Program-made: the position numbers and the translations under genes
Assembly: GCF_033958435.1 (NCBI RefSeq)
Contig: NC_134137.1
Span: 174,047,501 to 174,111,500 of the forward strand
Origin: Carettochelys insculpta
Taxonomy: Eukaryota; Chordata; Testudines; Carettochelyidae
Direction of reading: 5' to 3'
DNA length: 64,000 nucleotides
The notes under the pieces: generated by a model
What the model was told of the DNA's origin: nothing
Databases searched by the model: none
The model's input: the letters and a program-made list of their open reading frames with translations, nothing else
Part shown: positions 43,100 to 54,788 of the stretch, piece by piece
How positions within the stretch are numbered: position 1 is the first letter of the stretch
How the letters are laid out: every line of letters begins with the position of its first letter

Positions 43100-44218
43100 C
43101 CTATTTATGGATTGTTCATTCAGGCAGGATGTGGCCCATTTTCAGTAGCTAATGTAGACATGTGAACAACAAGAGCAGAGAAACTGCTTTTGTAAGAGAT
43201 CAACCACTCCCAGTCTCTGTTCAATCCTTGGTTGATGCTATCAAATTTGCAAACGAATTGCAGCTCTGAAGTTTCTCTTTAGAGTTTATTTTTGAATTTT
43301 TTTTTGTTGGAAGACTGCTACTTTTAGATCTGTTAGTGAGTGTTCAGGGTGATTAGAGCATTCTCCTACAGGTTTTTGTATGTTACCATTCCTGATGTCT
43401 GATTTATGTCCATTTATTCTTTTACATAGAGACTGTCCAGTTTGGCCAATGTAAATTGCAGTAGGGCATTGCTGGCACATGGCATATATTATATTAGTAA
43501 ACGTGCAGGTGAAAGAGCCCCTGATGGGTGGTTGATATGGTTAGGTCCTGTGATGATATCTCTGATGAGCAGAGTTGGCACTGAGGTTTGTTGCAGGGAT
43601 TGGTTCCAGGTTTAGAGTTACTGTGGTGTGGTCTATAGCTGCCGGTGAGGATTTGTTTAAGGTTGCAGGCTGGCTGTAGGCTAGGACAGGCCTGCCTCCC
43701 AAGGTCTGTGAGAGTGAAGGACTGTTGTCCAGGATGGGTTGCAGAGCACTGATGAGGTGCTGGAGAGGCTTCAGCTGGGAGTTGTATGTGATGGGCAGTG
43801 GTGATCCCTTGTTTTCCTTGTTGGGCCTGTTTTGAAGCAGGTGACTTCTGGGTACATGTCTGGCTCTGTCAATTTGTTTCTTCAATTCCTCATCTTCAGA
43901 GCTGCAATTCATTTGCAAATTTGGCACCATGAACCAAGGACTGAACAGAGACTGGGAGTGGTTGGCTCATTACAAAAGCAGTTTCACTGCTCTTGATGGT
44001 CACCCCTCCACATTAGCTACTGATAATGGGCAACATCCTCCCTGACTAAACAGACCTTGTCAACTCTGGCCATCCTGTTAACTGAGGCTCCCTTTTCAAA
44101 CCCTCCTCTGAACCCACTCCCTCCCATGCATCTGACCAAGTGGGACTTTGGCCATGAAAGTTTATGCCCTAAAATATCTGTTAGTCTATAAGGTGCCACA
44201 GGACTTCCTGTTGTTTTT
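43100..44218. mobile_element. Penelope-like element, head-to-head inverted fragments
   Basis: Bases 43100-43898 are PLE coding sequence on the minus strand (a linker region, then GIY-YIG). Bases 43899-44218 are the PLE 3' end on the plus strand, from LQFICKF to a hammerhead-like unit. The segment encoding LQFxCKF...NQGLNRDWEWL occurs in both halves, at about 43200-43290 (-) and 43900-43990 (+). The terminal tail is absent at the right end, which stops at GACTTCCTGTTG. Confidence 0.72.
43190..43930 (-). pseudogene. Penelope-like C-terminal coding remnant
   Basis: Minus strand: RPNKENKGSPLPITYNSQLK, PLQHLISALQPILDNSPSLS and QTLGGRPVLAYSQPATLNK in 43541-43930, then MCQQCPTAIYIGQTGQSLCK, HKSDIRNGNIQKPVGE and LTDLKVAVFQQ in 43286-43480. 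The first part matches the region linking the PLE reverse transcriptase to its endonuclease, as I remember it. The second is GIY-YIG with its preceding zinc-finger-like CxxC. Frame changes separate the two. Confidence 0.75.
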
Positions 44219-46141
44219 AAATTATGAATTGTAAACTTTAACACTTGGCACCTATTTTGGAAAAGTTTGGTCAAATATTTGTGAGGTGCTTAGTTGCTAT
44301 GGTGATGAATGACATCAGATCTACCTACATTTGTGCTAGAGCAGAGATATGTTGAAGAATTACTCCATGTTCGTATTTTTATAACACCAGGAAGGTCATG
44401 GTTTTGAGAGCTGATCCATGCAGGTGGACCCTCACCTTTGTAATCTCATGGAGCTCCCCTGTCCTGCAGAGTAATTTGAGGATCAGGGCCTACGTCTCCA
44501 TTAAAGCAAAAGACAATACAATACAATAGCCTCTCTGGGGACCCTGAAAGTCCATCACAAAACCTGGAAGCAGAGGACTGGGACACAAGCCAGACCTTGA
44601 CAATATTAGATTAGCCTTAGAAAAGCATAAGGCTTAAAAATAAAAACACAGGAATTAAATAAGCAACAGAGAAATAATTGTGAGATGTCACACGAGCACT
44701 TTCAAATGATTAGTTGGAAAAAAAATCAGTGGGACTGTAGTCCAGGAGTTGAAGGCAGCCAGTTTATGGTTTATTGTTGACCGTTTTTAACTTGAGGGGT
44801 AGAGGTTTTGACACATACTATTAGCCCAGAGTCACACCACACAAGAGAAAATGAGATTTCACCTCTTTCAGATAAAGGATATTAAAGCTGACATTAGACA
44901 TTTGAATCAGTGCTTGCAGTAGTGGCACAGGTATAGAGATGGGAAAAATGACTGGAGATGGCTTGGGCATGCAGAACCGAATGAGGGGAAAATAGTAAGA
45001 GTATGTTTAATTGGTGAAAAAGAGCATAGGATATAGAAGTAATTTGAAAATTAAAAACTCTTACATACACAGCAGGTAGCAAACACACAATCCCAAAGAA
45101 ACTGCTCCCACCCATCCTCAAATTACCAGTCCAACCCTCCACCCCAAAATTAAAAAGATTGAAGTCAGATTTAAGATTATACCTAAGATAAACTCAAACA
45201 CCAAAAGAAATAGGAACATTCACAGACAAGATCCTCGAACTAACAGCTGAGCCTGCAACATTGAGAAAATCATGCTACCTTATGTATCCTTCACAAAATT
45301 TTGTAAGATCAATGACCATAAAAACCATATCATCCTATTAATCAGACATTTGCTAGAGCTGACAGTTCTATCCTTCTTTACAATAATATACATCCTACTG
45401 GGGGGAGGGGAGGCAGGAAAAAACCCACCCTCCTGCTTTATAATTCCTGATCTGACAAACAGCATATATTAAGGCAATTTTTCCTCATTCCCTTTTTGAA
45501 TGCTGAGTCTTGTATGGTGGTCTTGAAGGCACTTGGCCCTTCTTAGGTTAAGGCCCAATGATTCCAAGTATTAAAAAAAAGCAAGTGTCATTAGACAGAT
45601 CTGACAACAGAGACATGAAATCACTTATAGACCCAGGTCTATGGAGTACAATTTGCTATTCCATCTCATTTTGTCAGCTGTACAAATAGCAGCTGTTCAA
45701 AGTTTAAGCTCTTTTAGGTAGAGACGTTCTTACAATCCTCAGAAATGGTTCATTAAAAGCCAGGCATCTTGCAAAGCCACTCCTAAAAAAATAGAATTGG
45801 GAGGCTGTAATTGCTGAAGGAACTGTGACAAATTAGTTTGTGTACTTGAATAAATCAGTTGTGGAAAAAAAAAGTCTTGCAGAACTCAGAGCTGAAAGAT
45901 GAAACAGGAGTGCCACCTTGTGAGAGAATGAAATAAGCAGTCTGAATTAAATATTTCTAGATTTCTATGCATGATACCAAAATATCTAAACAGTAGTAGT
46001 ATTAAAAATAGTAGTACCAAATTGTGTCTCCCTTTTTATCTTAAAGCTGGAGCATTAAAGATAACTATAAATAAAATAGCAAAACTGTTATTAGTTTAAC
46101 AGTTTTTCCATCCGTCTTTCTAAATCATTCAATCGCTTCAC
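44219..46141. other. Intergenic stretch, nothing recognised
   Basis: AT-rich sequence without a recognisable gene or named repeat. Confidence 0.45.
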
Positions 46142-46144
46142 TTA

Positions 46145-46547
46145 GGCTATGTCTCGATTAGCCTCCACCTTCGAAGGGGGCATGATAATTAGGGTGTTGG
46201 GAGATTACTAATGAAGTGCTGCAGTGCATATGCAGCACTTCATTAGGCTAAATCTCCCCTGCAGCAACTTCAAAGTGTAAAACTTCTAAGTGTCAGCTTG
46301 TGGGTACTCCAAAGTCTCTTTTGAGGAGTAAAGGGACTTTGAAGCAGCATGGGCACTTTGAAGTACCCACAGCTGACCTGTGGCTATATGCAAACCAGCA
46401 CTTCAAAGTTTCACACTTTGAAGTTGCTGCGGGGTGGGATTTAGCCTAATGAAGTGCTGTATATGCACCGCAGCACTTTATTAGTAATCTCCCAACACCC
46501 TAATTACTAGGCCCCCTTCGAAGTTGGGGGCTAGTATAGACACAGCC
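46145..46547. mobile_element. Palindromic MITE with TTA target duplication
   Basis: Ends GGCTATGTCTCGATTAGCC and CTAGTATAGACACAGCC; TTA at 46142-46144 and 46548-46550. The long mirrored arms contain CCTTCGAAGGGGG, GGGTGTTGGGAGATTACTAA and GAAGTGCTG. Confidence 0.82.
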
Positions 46548-46550
46548 TTA

Positions 46551-48133
46551 CTGGATAAAAAAATTATATTTGTTTTCTGTCCAATGTTGAGTAATTTTGA
46601 GGGAAAGATGAAGCAAAAATAGTTCATTTCTAAAGTATGAATGTGTAACACTCTCTCTCTCTCACACACACACACATACACCGCAGCGAGCCTTCTGCAG
46701 GTTTCAACTTTCAGCCTCTTAAAGACAAGTCCTATTTTCACTGTAGAGCTGAAGCTGTACAGAGGGGTTATTGTTGAGAATCTCACATTTGGTGGAAGGC
46801 GTCCTGAACTTCACTGCACTGGGATCAATTTGGTTGGATACTGACCACTAATGATGAGGAGGTGAAATACAATAGGATTTAAAAGACACACTGAGCAAGT
46901 TAGAACAATTATTCCTTTATTTAAACAAGCAGAAATTTTAAGTTTTTACATAGTATGTGTCAAGGAAAAGTGGAACTTAGAAAGTACAAAAATACCAACC
47001 TTTAGAAAACTCAGTAATGATGTGTACCAGTAATTAGGAACAACATTGTGCAGCAGCTGAAGACTAGCTTTACAAATGTAATATTGCCCCTTTTCAAGAT
47101 TTTGGACCCATCTTCCCTAAATCATCACTCAGCTCTGAACCATTAAAATAAAATTGGTATAAAATAAAACACTGGAGAAAATTCTCCAGTAAATTGAATT
47201 ATATCAAATGAAATTTCCCACTCAGCACATCACGTGGCACCAAATGTATTCGGTGTTAAGAGTTTTAGAAACTGATACATGAGTTTCTAGTAAATAACAA
47301 GGCAAGTTAAAACACGGATTTGCTCGTTTATCTTTTCTATTCCAAATGACATTTCAGAACTCACATTCTTGTAGTCACCCGCACTCCTTTTGGGCACTAA
47401 CGCGTGCCTCAGATGAGGCATTAGGGTAATATGTTTCAGCCACACAGGTTGAAGGATGCAGGGCCATTAGGTCCCAGGAAATTATCATTCAGGGTCCCAT
47501 CTAGCTTGATAAAATTGATAAATTACCATTCAGGGTCCCATCTAGCTTGATAAAAGACAAAATGCTCCTACATTCTGCTTGCTCATGACCTCTTGCTCTT
47601 GGAATCAATCCAGCCCACTGAAATTAGTGGGAATCTTTCCATTGATTGGAATAAGAACTGGGTTGCTACAGCTTGGCAAAGCACCCAACTCCTTTTTTTT
47701 TTTTTTTTTTTGGCTCCTATAAAATCAGAGTGGACCAAATTTCTCAAGAAGTAAGGGACTCCTGAGATGCATGAAGGGCCAAGGGGAAGTGGCACATCCA
47801 GCCATGATTGAATGATGGCATTAGCGCCAAACATACAAGGCCTCTTACACTCAGCCATCAGAGCAGCCATCTGTTTATGAGCGGATCCTGACTTATTCCT
47901 GACTGATTCTTCTTGCAATTATTCCCTGATGTCACCTTCTTTAGTATTTTTTATTCGAGTTTCCCCATCTCCTGACATTTCCCAAGTCATGAGAGAGGAG
48001 ATATACCTGAAGGTAATATTTTGGCACTAAAGTTTAGAAACTTAACTTTACCTATCTTATTAACTAGCATTAGTAATAACAGCCATAATTTATTGTATGG
48101 TCACCTATTCAGCTTTATTCTCAAGGATAAGGA
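46551..48133. other. Intergenic stretch
   Basis: AC/CT simple repeats lie at 46650-46680 and a T run at 47692-47711. A tandem duplication of about 42-bp period lies at 47484-47555 (CAGGGTCCCATCTAGCTTGA twice). No gene was seen. Confidence 0.5.
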
Positions 48134-48136
48134 TAA

Positions 48137-48425
48137 GGCCTTGTCTCCACTATGGTGGATAGCTGCTGCAGTGATCCATCAACCAGTGGTCAATTTATCA
48201 CATCTGCTTAGACATGAGAAACTGATCTCTGAGCACTCTCCTGTCAACTCCAGTACTCCACCATGATGAGAAGAGTAGCTGGTGTCGACGGGAGAAAAAC
48301 CTCCATCCACCTTATGTGAGGAAGAAAATGTGATAAGCATGTTGATTTCAGCTATGCTATGTGAGTAGCTGAAGTTGCATAGGGTAGATTCATCGAGGTG
48401 GGAGGGTGTTAGTGTAGACAACACC
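48137..48425. mobile_element. MITE with TAA target duplication
   Basis: Ends GGCCTTGTCTCCACTATGG and TTAGTGTAGACAACACC; TAA at 48134-48136 and 48426-48428. Interior GATCCATCAACCAGTGGTC resembles 57420-57711. Confidence 0.72.
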
Positions 48426-49345
48426 TAAGTTGTGCTGGAAATTTCTCTATTTTGCTCATAACATAGAAAATGGAGTCAAATACCCAGTTAAATTCTGATG
48501 ACAATGGTCATTTAACTTTAAATAATACAGTGAACACTTAATTGAAGGTTATTTTCATTTGGAAAGTTGGAATTATTTTCTATATTTAACCGTTGGTTGT
48601 GTCCTGGCTACATTTTTATCAGAATATAAGTTTGTTAACTGCACTGAGCCAACCATAGTGAATTAATGATGAGAAGTTGCAAGTATTTGTGAGGTTAAGT
48701 AGTAACTAATGTAAACTTAAAAAAATATAAAAGAACCTAGTTTCCTTTACCTGCAAATATGCTGTCAGGACCGCAGAAAAAATAGGTTATCTTCAGTCAT
48801 TCGGCAGTGTGTGAAAAAGTATGGAGCAGAGCCTTTAAGATTCCAGTTTGGAATTATTACATTTGCTCTTCACGCTGCAGTGGATGCATAATTCACATTA
48901 ACATAAATAGGCACTTTAGGATTGTTTTATTTTTAAGAACATACCTACCAGTGAATTTTCAAAAAGATGCCAGACAGAGCATCCACAGCAGAGTACAGCA
49001 ACAATAGCAGCAATGAAGGTTTTTCTATTCTGACCTGCAAACTTGCCTCATCTTTGATCTGTCTTTTTCAGTGTAAAGTAACTTCCCACACTATTTTATA
49101 AAAGTAATCAATTTCAACTAAACCTTAGCCTCTCTGCTCATTAGTGCCAGCTGCAGGAGATTTTTGCAATATGACTCCCTCTTCTCCATAAGATGAGGTC
49201 ATCAATTAATTTCAGATTGGTGGCATAAGTTACTGAAGAGCCATTAGGCAAAAGTATGTCCTGAGACCCCTATCAGCATAGCCTACATATGAAGCAAGTA
49301 CCTACAGGTAAGAGACTACGAAAAGTTCACGAGATGGGAGGATAG
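48426..49345. other. Intergenic stretch, nothing recognised
   Basis: AT-rich; no gene or named repeat seen. Confidence 0.45.
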
Positions 49346-49540
49346 AGACATAGAATCATAGAACCTCAAGAGATCGAGTCCAGACCCCTGCACTCATGGC
49401 AGGACCAAGCACCATCTAGATCATCTCTAACAGATGTTTATCTAACCTGCTCTTACCATCTCCAGTGAAGGAGATTCCACAACCACCATAAGCAATTTAC
49501 TAAACCAAACTAAACCACCCCAATTCTTTCAGTCTTTATG
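49346..49540 (-). repeat. CR1 3'-end fragment
   Basis: ATAGAATCATAGAACCTCAA, GCACTCATGGCAGGACCAAG and GGAGATTCCACAACC are CR1 3' sequence in minus orientation. There is a small internal deletion, after which CCCCAATTCTTTCAGTC continues. Confidence 0.75.
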
Positions 49541-50069
49541 AAGCACATGCCACAGACAGTCTACAATCAATTGTAATATTGTGGTAACTTGTACCTAAAA
49601 TTCATTTACAGAATGCCAATTTTGTACACTTTAAACGGATTCAGCATAGAAACAATTACAATGATAGGCAGCTTATTTTTCTCATTTATAATATTTCTTT
49701 TACTTTCATACTCATTTTTACAGGTTACCTTTCCAGGCTACTTCATGCTGGCAAATTTGATGCCAGAATTGAAAGAGTTGTCTTGGGACCATTAAAGAAG
49801 ACAAAAATCATTTCAATGGCACAATCATTCTGAATTACCTCTGAGCCTCAGAATCTAGCCTCTTGTATTTAACAAATCCCATACAGAGTTGCTCTGCTAT
49901 TGAGATAATCGCTTCAGGGATTTTCATACATAGACAATACAAACTATCTACTACCAAAACAATGTACCCTGCAATTGGCATCAAGCAAGACTTCCACTCC
50001 TAAGGGAAAACAACAAAGAATTCTACTCAATTACTAGCTTTACACTAATAAAGATCAGATTGTTTAAAG

Positions 50070-51047
50070 CTTGATTTCTCAAACTGGGGTGTGTGAAGAA
50101 ATTCTGGGGGGGGTGGAATGAGGCAATGCAGCCCCCCTACATAATTTTCCCCACCCAGAGGAAGAGCCGGCTTTTGCTTCTGGCACTCAGCCCCTGCCAT
50201 TTTACGTGGGTGACTCAGCACAGCCAGTATAAAAAGCAGGCAGCTGGCAAAGACCTATGTGGAGCTGGCTTCCTCCTGTGAAGGTGAGACAGTGTGGATT
50301 GGGGGTGGTGGGGGGGAAAAGAGTAGGAGGGGTTAGATGAGGTGCTGAGTCTTCCTGGCTCAGGTGACGGGGATAGGGTAAGAGCCAGGCGCTGGTGGTA
50401 CCTGGCTTTGTGGAAGGGGAGGGTATCAAGTCGCTGGCTGGCTTGTAGGACTCACAGGGCTTGGGCAGCTGGCTCCGGCATTGTGGGGCTTAGGTGGGTG
50501 GCTGGCCCCCACACTGCGGGGCTTGGGCAACTGGTGGGTGGGCAGCTGGTCTTACCAGCGTGGGGCTCAGGTGGCTGGCCTTAGCAGTGCAGGGCTTGGG
50601 CTGGCAGGCAGGTGGCTGATCTTAGCAGATTGGGGTTCAGGTGGCTCAGGCTGGTGGGTGGGCAGCTGGCCCTGGCAGCATGGAGCTTGGGCAGGTGGCT
50701 AGGGCAGCTGAAGCAGGCAACTGCCCCCAGCAGCGTGGGGCTCAGGTGGCCGGCTGCAGCTCTGGCAGCACAGGTCTCGGGTGGGTGGCGCAGGCAGCTC
50801 TGGCCGCTGGCACATGGCTCAGGCAGCTGACCAGCTGGGGCTGCACCAGGCACCCACAAAGGGCCAAGATAAACTATTTGTGCTTATTTCTAATTTTAAA
50901 CAACATTTTTATATCAAGTTTGTGTTTGTTATTAATTGAATTTTTTGTTAAAGGGGGGGTTGGATGGCAGTAAAGAAGAGGCAGGGGGCATGAGGGTTTC
51001 CTCAAAAATGAAAAGCGGGGTGTGATGCCGAAGTTTGGGAACCTCTG
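50070..51047. mobile_element. hAT-like element with internal minisatellite
   Basis: Ends CTTGATTTCTCAAACTGGGG and AAGTTTGGGAACCTCTG. The flanks GTTTAAAG and GTTTAGAAG are an imperfect duplication. It is the same family as 33350-34139, but its interior (50440-50830) has expanded into degenerate repeats of GGCTCAGGTGGCTGGC type. Confidence 0.72.
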
Positions 51048-53575
51048 GTTTAGAAGGTGGTGTTTTTTCCTTAAAAAGATCAGATTTAAGAATCTGTACG
51101 GAGTCTGTAATTTACGATTGACTGATCTATACAAAGGCAAAGCTCAGCACTTGAAAGTTAACGATTGATATTCCAGTGTAAAGTAAGCTAGCTTAGTATC
51201 TATAGCAGAAGGATATTAAGTGCAGGCTGTTTAACAATGTTCAGCTCAACTTTCATTACAATATATAAAAATGTTTTCAAAGTCATATTTGTCTGTTCCA
51301 TTCACTGCCTGAGTTGAACAAAGTAGTCCAAAATAAGATTTCTTAAACTGACGGTGGAGCAATAGAATGGTAGAGACATACTTGGCACTTTCCCTTGTTG
51401 CAGCTTGAATTCTCACATGAAGTGAAATCAATCACACATCTAATTAGTTAAGTAACAGATAAATGTACCTTCTGATTAAGAAGCTGTTTGCAATGAATTA
51501 TCACTTCAGATATATTTGGCTATTGTTCTAAAATGACAAATTGTCTTGGAAATCCATATTATTTTTCCTTGTTTTTGAAGGCATGTTTTTGAAGGCATGG
51601 CTTAATCTCTGAATATCCCTGAAATAAATCAAGAAGGGTATCAATACGCTATGGCCCTATTTCAAAATTGGAAAAAAATCCTCCTGAATAAGAAACACTT
51701 GATAAAATTTTAGTCTATCATTAAGTTTGCTCTGACATAGAAAAATGCTGCAGTGCATTATTTTCTTATTGTGCTGCTGGCTAACAATTGAAACTGCTAA
51801 AAGTTCCCATTGCTTTTTCGGTTGCCAGAGCAACAAAGCAATACCCACCTAAATATCTGCCACTGAAAGTATCAATTTAGCAGCTGAGATGAAGTTTCTA
51901 TGACTATTGGATTTAACTAACAGCACTTTAACCCTAAGGCAGATTTTTAGTGGCAAAGGATGCCATGAAAACTCACAATGTACTACTGTCTCTCTAATTT
52001 TTGAAATGGGAGTATTGCTTATGTAATTCAAGTATTTCTATTAAAATGTCTTGACTGATGACATTTAAAACAAAACAAACTGAAGGGCTTTTATGAAAAA
52101 TACAGTGCATTAAAATAGTTTAATTACTCTGGAAAGGGCTAAATTGTGAATACAAAGAATACCAAGAATTGTGTTCAATAATTTGCTTGTTCAGATCCTA
52201 CTTGGTAATCAGAAAGCTAAAGTGAAATTATTTCAGTGATATGCAGTTCCACATCCACAAAATAATATAGTTCCTTTCTCCCCATGCTATTAATCCAGAC
52301 TTTGTACAAAAAGTCAATTTTTTTTTACTTTAAAACAAAATACAAGAGTATTAAATATATTTCCTAAATAAAACCCAGAAATTGCATTATTTTCAGTCAC
52401 ATTCCTATGTGCCAAATCAAATCCAGGCAGACTAAATGGAGTTGGATTGAAAAATTAGTAACACTATTGCCAGATGAAAATTGAGGGAAGAAATGAAGGT
52501 CAGGACTTCTGAGATTCAGGCACACTGCATTTTAGTCTCCTTTTGTGCAAAGGAAAAAAAAAAACCACACCACCACCACCACCACCTAAATAACCTTTGG
52601 AACAATAATGCCATGATACGTGAAAGAAACTCAATCGCCCAGGTCACATGAGGAAAGAAAAATGGAGCTTTCCTAGCATGGTTTTGTTGTATTATACCTG
52701 ACAAAGGGAGGGGAAAAAAAGTAATTTTGAACAACATAAAAAGTGAAGCAGTGTGGTTTTGTATTGACAGCTATCAAAGGGGAAAAATCTGAAAGTAAGT
52801 CTAATTGTAACACATTTTTCTCATTCTTTCTGTGCAGATTTTCACATTCTTAGTATATTTTTTTGATAAAGACCCAGAGGTAAAGCAAAAAACAAGATAT
52901 ATGCAGAAATATCCTTTTCCTAGTTCCAAGAAAAACACTTTCAGATGCAAGAACGAACTCTAGCTATTTTCCATAGCCAACCCAGCAATCTGAAACTAGA
53001 ATAAAACCCCTTAAAAGTTACTTTTAACCAGGATGCAAAATGTAGGTGTTTAAACACAATGTAATTATAGCTTAATTTCTGAGCCTAGCACTGTTCCTTC
53101 CTCCTGCCTGCCCACTGACTGTGCAAAACTTTAAGAAGGAAATCAAGGTTGAGCTCTTGCAACACTAGCATAGTAGCTATAAGAAAATACTCATCAATAT
53201 TGAAAGAAAAGGCCACATTCTGATCTTGGTTAAACTCCAGATTTATAGTTGATCAACTGAGATAATAATCTGCTCCAAAGTGGTGTTTTTATTTTTAATA
53301 CTTTTTAGGTTCACTGGACTGTAGTTTTCAGTTTCTTTCCTAGCACAGCCACCATTCCATGTCAATCTAACATATTTTTCACTAAGATGTATGTGCCAGA
53401 GCTAAACTGACTCACCTTAATATATTTAAGTGACAAACTATTCTACAAAAGAAGATTAAATACTATTTGGGAGTCAAGGAAATATAGTGTGTAGTAAGGA
53501 ATTTCTTGTGGCTTAAAGGCAATTCTACATCTGCTATACTTACCAACAGTAAGTATCCTTACAAACTAAGAGAGA
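51048..53575. other. Intergenic stretch downstream of BACE2
   Basis: No gene was recognised. A CCA microsatellite lies at 52566-52588. An inverted AATAAA (53288-53293) on the minus strand is a candidate for the BACE2 polyadenylation signal, but it lies beyond a MITE and is unproven. Confidence 0.4.
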
Positions 53576-54010
53576 GGCTGTCTCTACACTAGCCCAAATC
53601 TTCGAAATGGCCATGCAAATGGCCATTTCGAAGTTTACTAATGAAGCGCTGAAATACATATTCAGCGCCTCATTAGAATGCCAGCAGCCGCGACACTTGG
53701 AAATTGCCACAGCTTGCCGCCACATGGCTCGTCCAGACGGGGCTCCTTTTCAAAAGGACCCCGGCAACTTCAAAATCCCCTTATTCCTAACAGCAGATAG
53801 GAATAAGGGGATTTTGAAGTTGGTGGGGTCCTTTCGAAAAGGAGCTCCATCTGGATGAGCCATGTGGTGGCGAGCTGTGGCAATTTTGAAGTGCCGCAGC
53901 TGCAGGCATTCTAATGAGGCGCTGAATACGTATTTCAGCACTTCATTAGTACACTTCGAAATGGCCATTTGCATGGTCATTTCAAAGTTTTGGGCTAGTG
54001 TAGACATAGC
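53576..54010. mobile_element. Palindromic MITE (TCGAAATGGCCAT family) downstream of BACE2
   Basis: GGCTGTCTCTACACTAGCCC, CTTCGAAATGGCCATGCAAA and CATTTCGAAGTTTACTAATG on the left are mirrored on the right by CATTAGTACACTTCGAAATG and GGGCTAGTGTAGACATAGC. The middle is itself palindromic (CAAAATCCCCTTATTCCTA and its inverse). It is the same family as 3413-3726. Confidence 0.78.
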
Positions 54011-54534
54011 TAGATAGTCTTGTTCTGTACTAAGACTGAATAGTTGTGGTTTCCCATTTTCCCTCGTTCTTCTATTTAGGAAGGATGGCCTATGATGGAG
54101 ATCCACTCAAATGACAGTAGGAGCTTATTTTCTTGGAAAATAAACTAAAAATTCATCTTGAGCTGACCTGCTTCTGTCTTCTGTGCTACACTCAACTTTC
54201 CCTTTCCCCCCCACACTCTTTGAGCACTATTTCAAAACGAACTGCTGCAAACAGCAATTTTTTTGAAAGGACTAGTGAGACCTTAAAAGTTCAACTACGC
54301 TACTGAGGCACAGAACCAGTAAGATAGCACTTGAGAGTGGTTATAATGTTTTGGTTCAGAATTATTGTTAGAAATAAAAGTTATGATGCAATATGCCTGG
54401 ACAATATTCAGCACTAGAAAAGGATTTGAGACTAATGTATAAAGAATAAGGTCTTGGCTCTCTCTCCATGGTTGGAAACTTTATCCTTAATTGTGTTAAG
54501 AAAATCCAAAGTTCCTTGACTTTCATCAAGTCCT
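54011..54534 (-). other. BACE2: Probable BACE2 3' UTR start
   Basis: This is the sequence directly downstream of the BACE2 stop codon on the minus strand. There is no nearby AATAAA on that strand in this stretch, so the transcript probably runs further down. Its extent is not resolved. Confidence 0.4.
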
Positions 54535-54788
54535 TCATTTCCATCGATGGCGCACTAATGATGATTCATCATTGACTACATCGTTATCTGTGTAGCAATG
54601 CTGACAGCGAGGTGGAAGAAGCAGTAAGATTATCAGGACAAGGAGAATAATTCCGCATAAGCTCATGAGAGCATAAGAAATAATCCATAATATCGGTTCA
54701 TGGAAGGTCACTGTGGAGACACAGTTGCTTGCTATATCTGCTGTTGCGAAAGGGCCTTCAATCTCAGACACGGGAGAGCCACCAACCT
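54535..54788 (-). CDS. BACE2: BACE2 last coding exon (transmembrane and tail)
   Basis: Minus strand: acceptor AATTTTGCAG, then AG completes a split Glu codon. The frame reads VGGSPVSEIEGPFATADIAS, NCVSTVTFHEPILWIISYAL, MSLCGIILLVLIILLLLPPR and CQHCYTDNDVVNDESSLVRH, then RWK and a TGA stop. Human BACE2 ends VVNDESSLVRHRWK. One hydrophobic helix (about ILWIISYALM to LILLLLP) anchors the protease, and a short cytoplasmic tail carries DESSLV, a position related to the acidic-dileucine sorting signal of BACE1. The acceptor could also be read two bases later, but phase fixes it here. Confidence 0.96.

Noticed and set aside
53288..53293. BACE2 polyadenylation signal
   Set aside because: An inverted AATAAA is present, but it is more than 1.2 kb from the stop codon and beyond a MITE, with no supporting downstream element.
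51048..53575. A PLAC4-like gene expected between BACE2 and FAM3B from human synteny
   Set aside because: No supporting frame was found; PLAC4 is a recent primate feature as far as I know.
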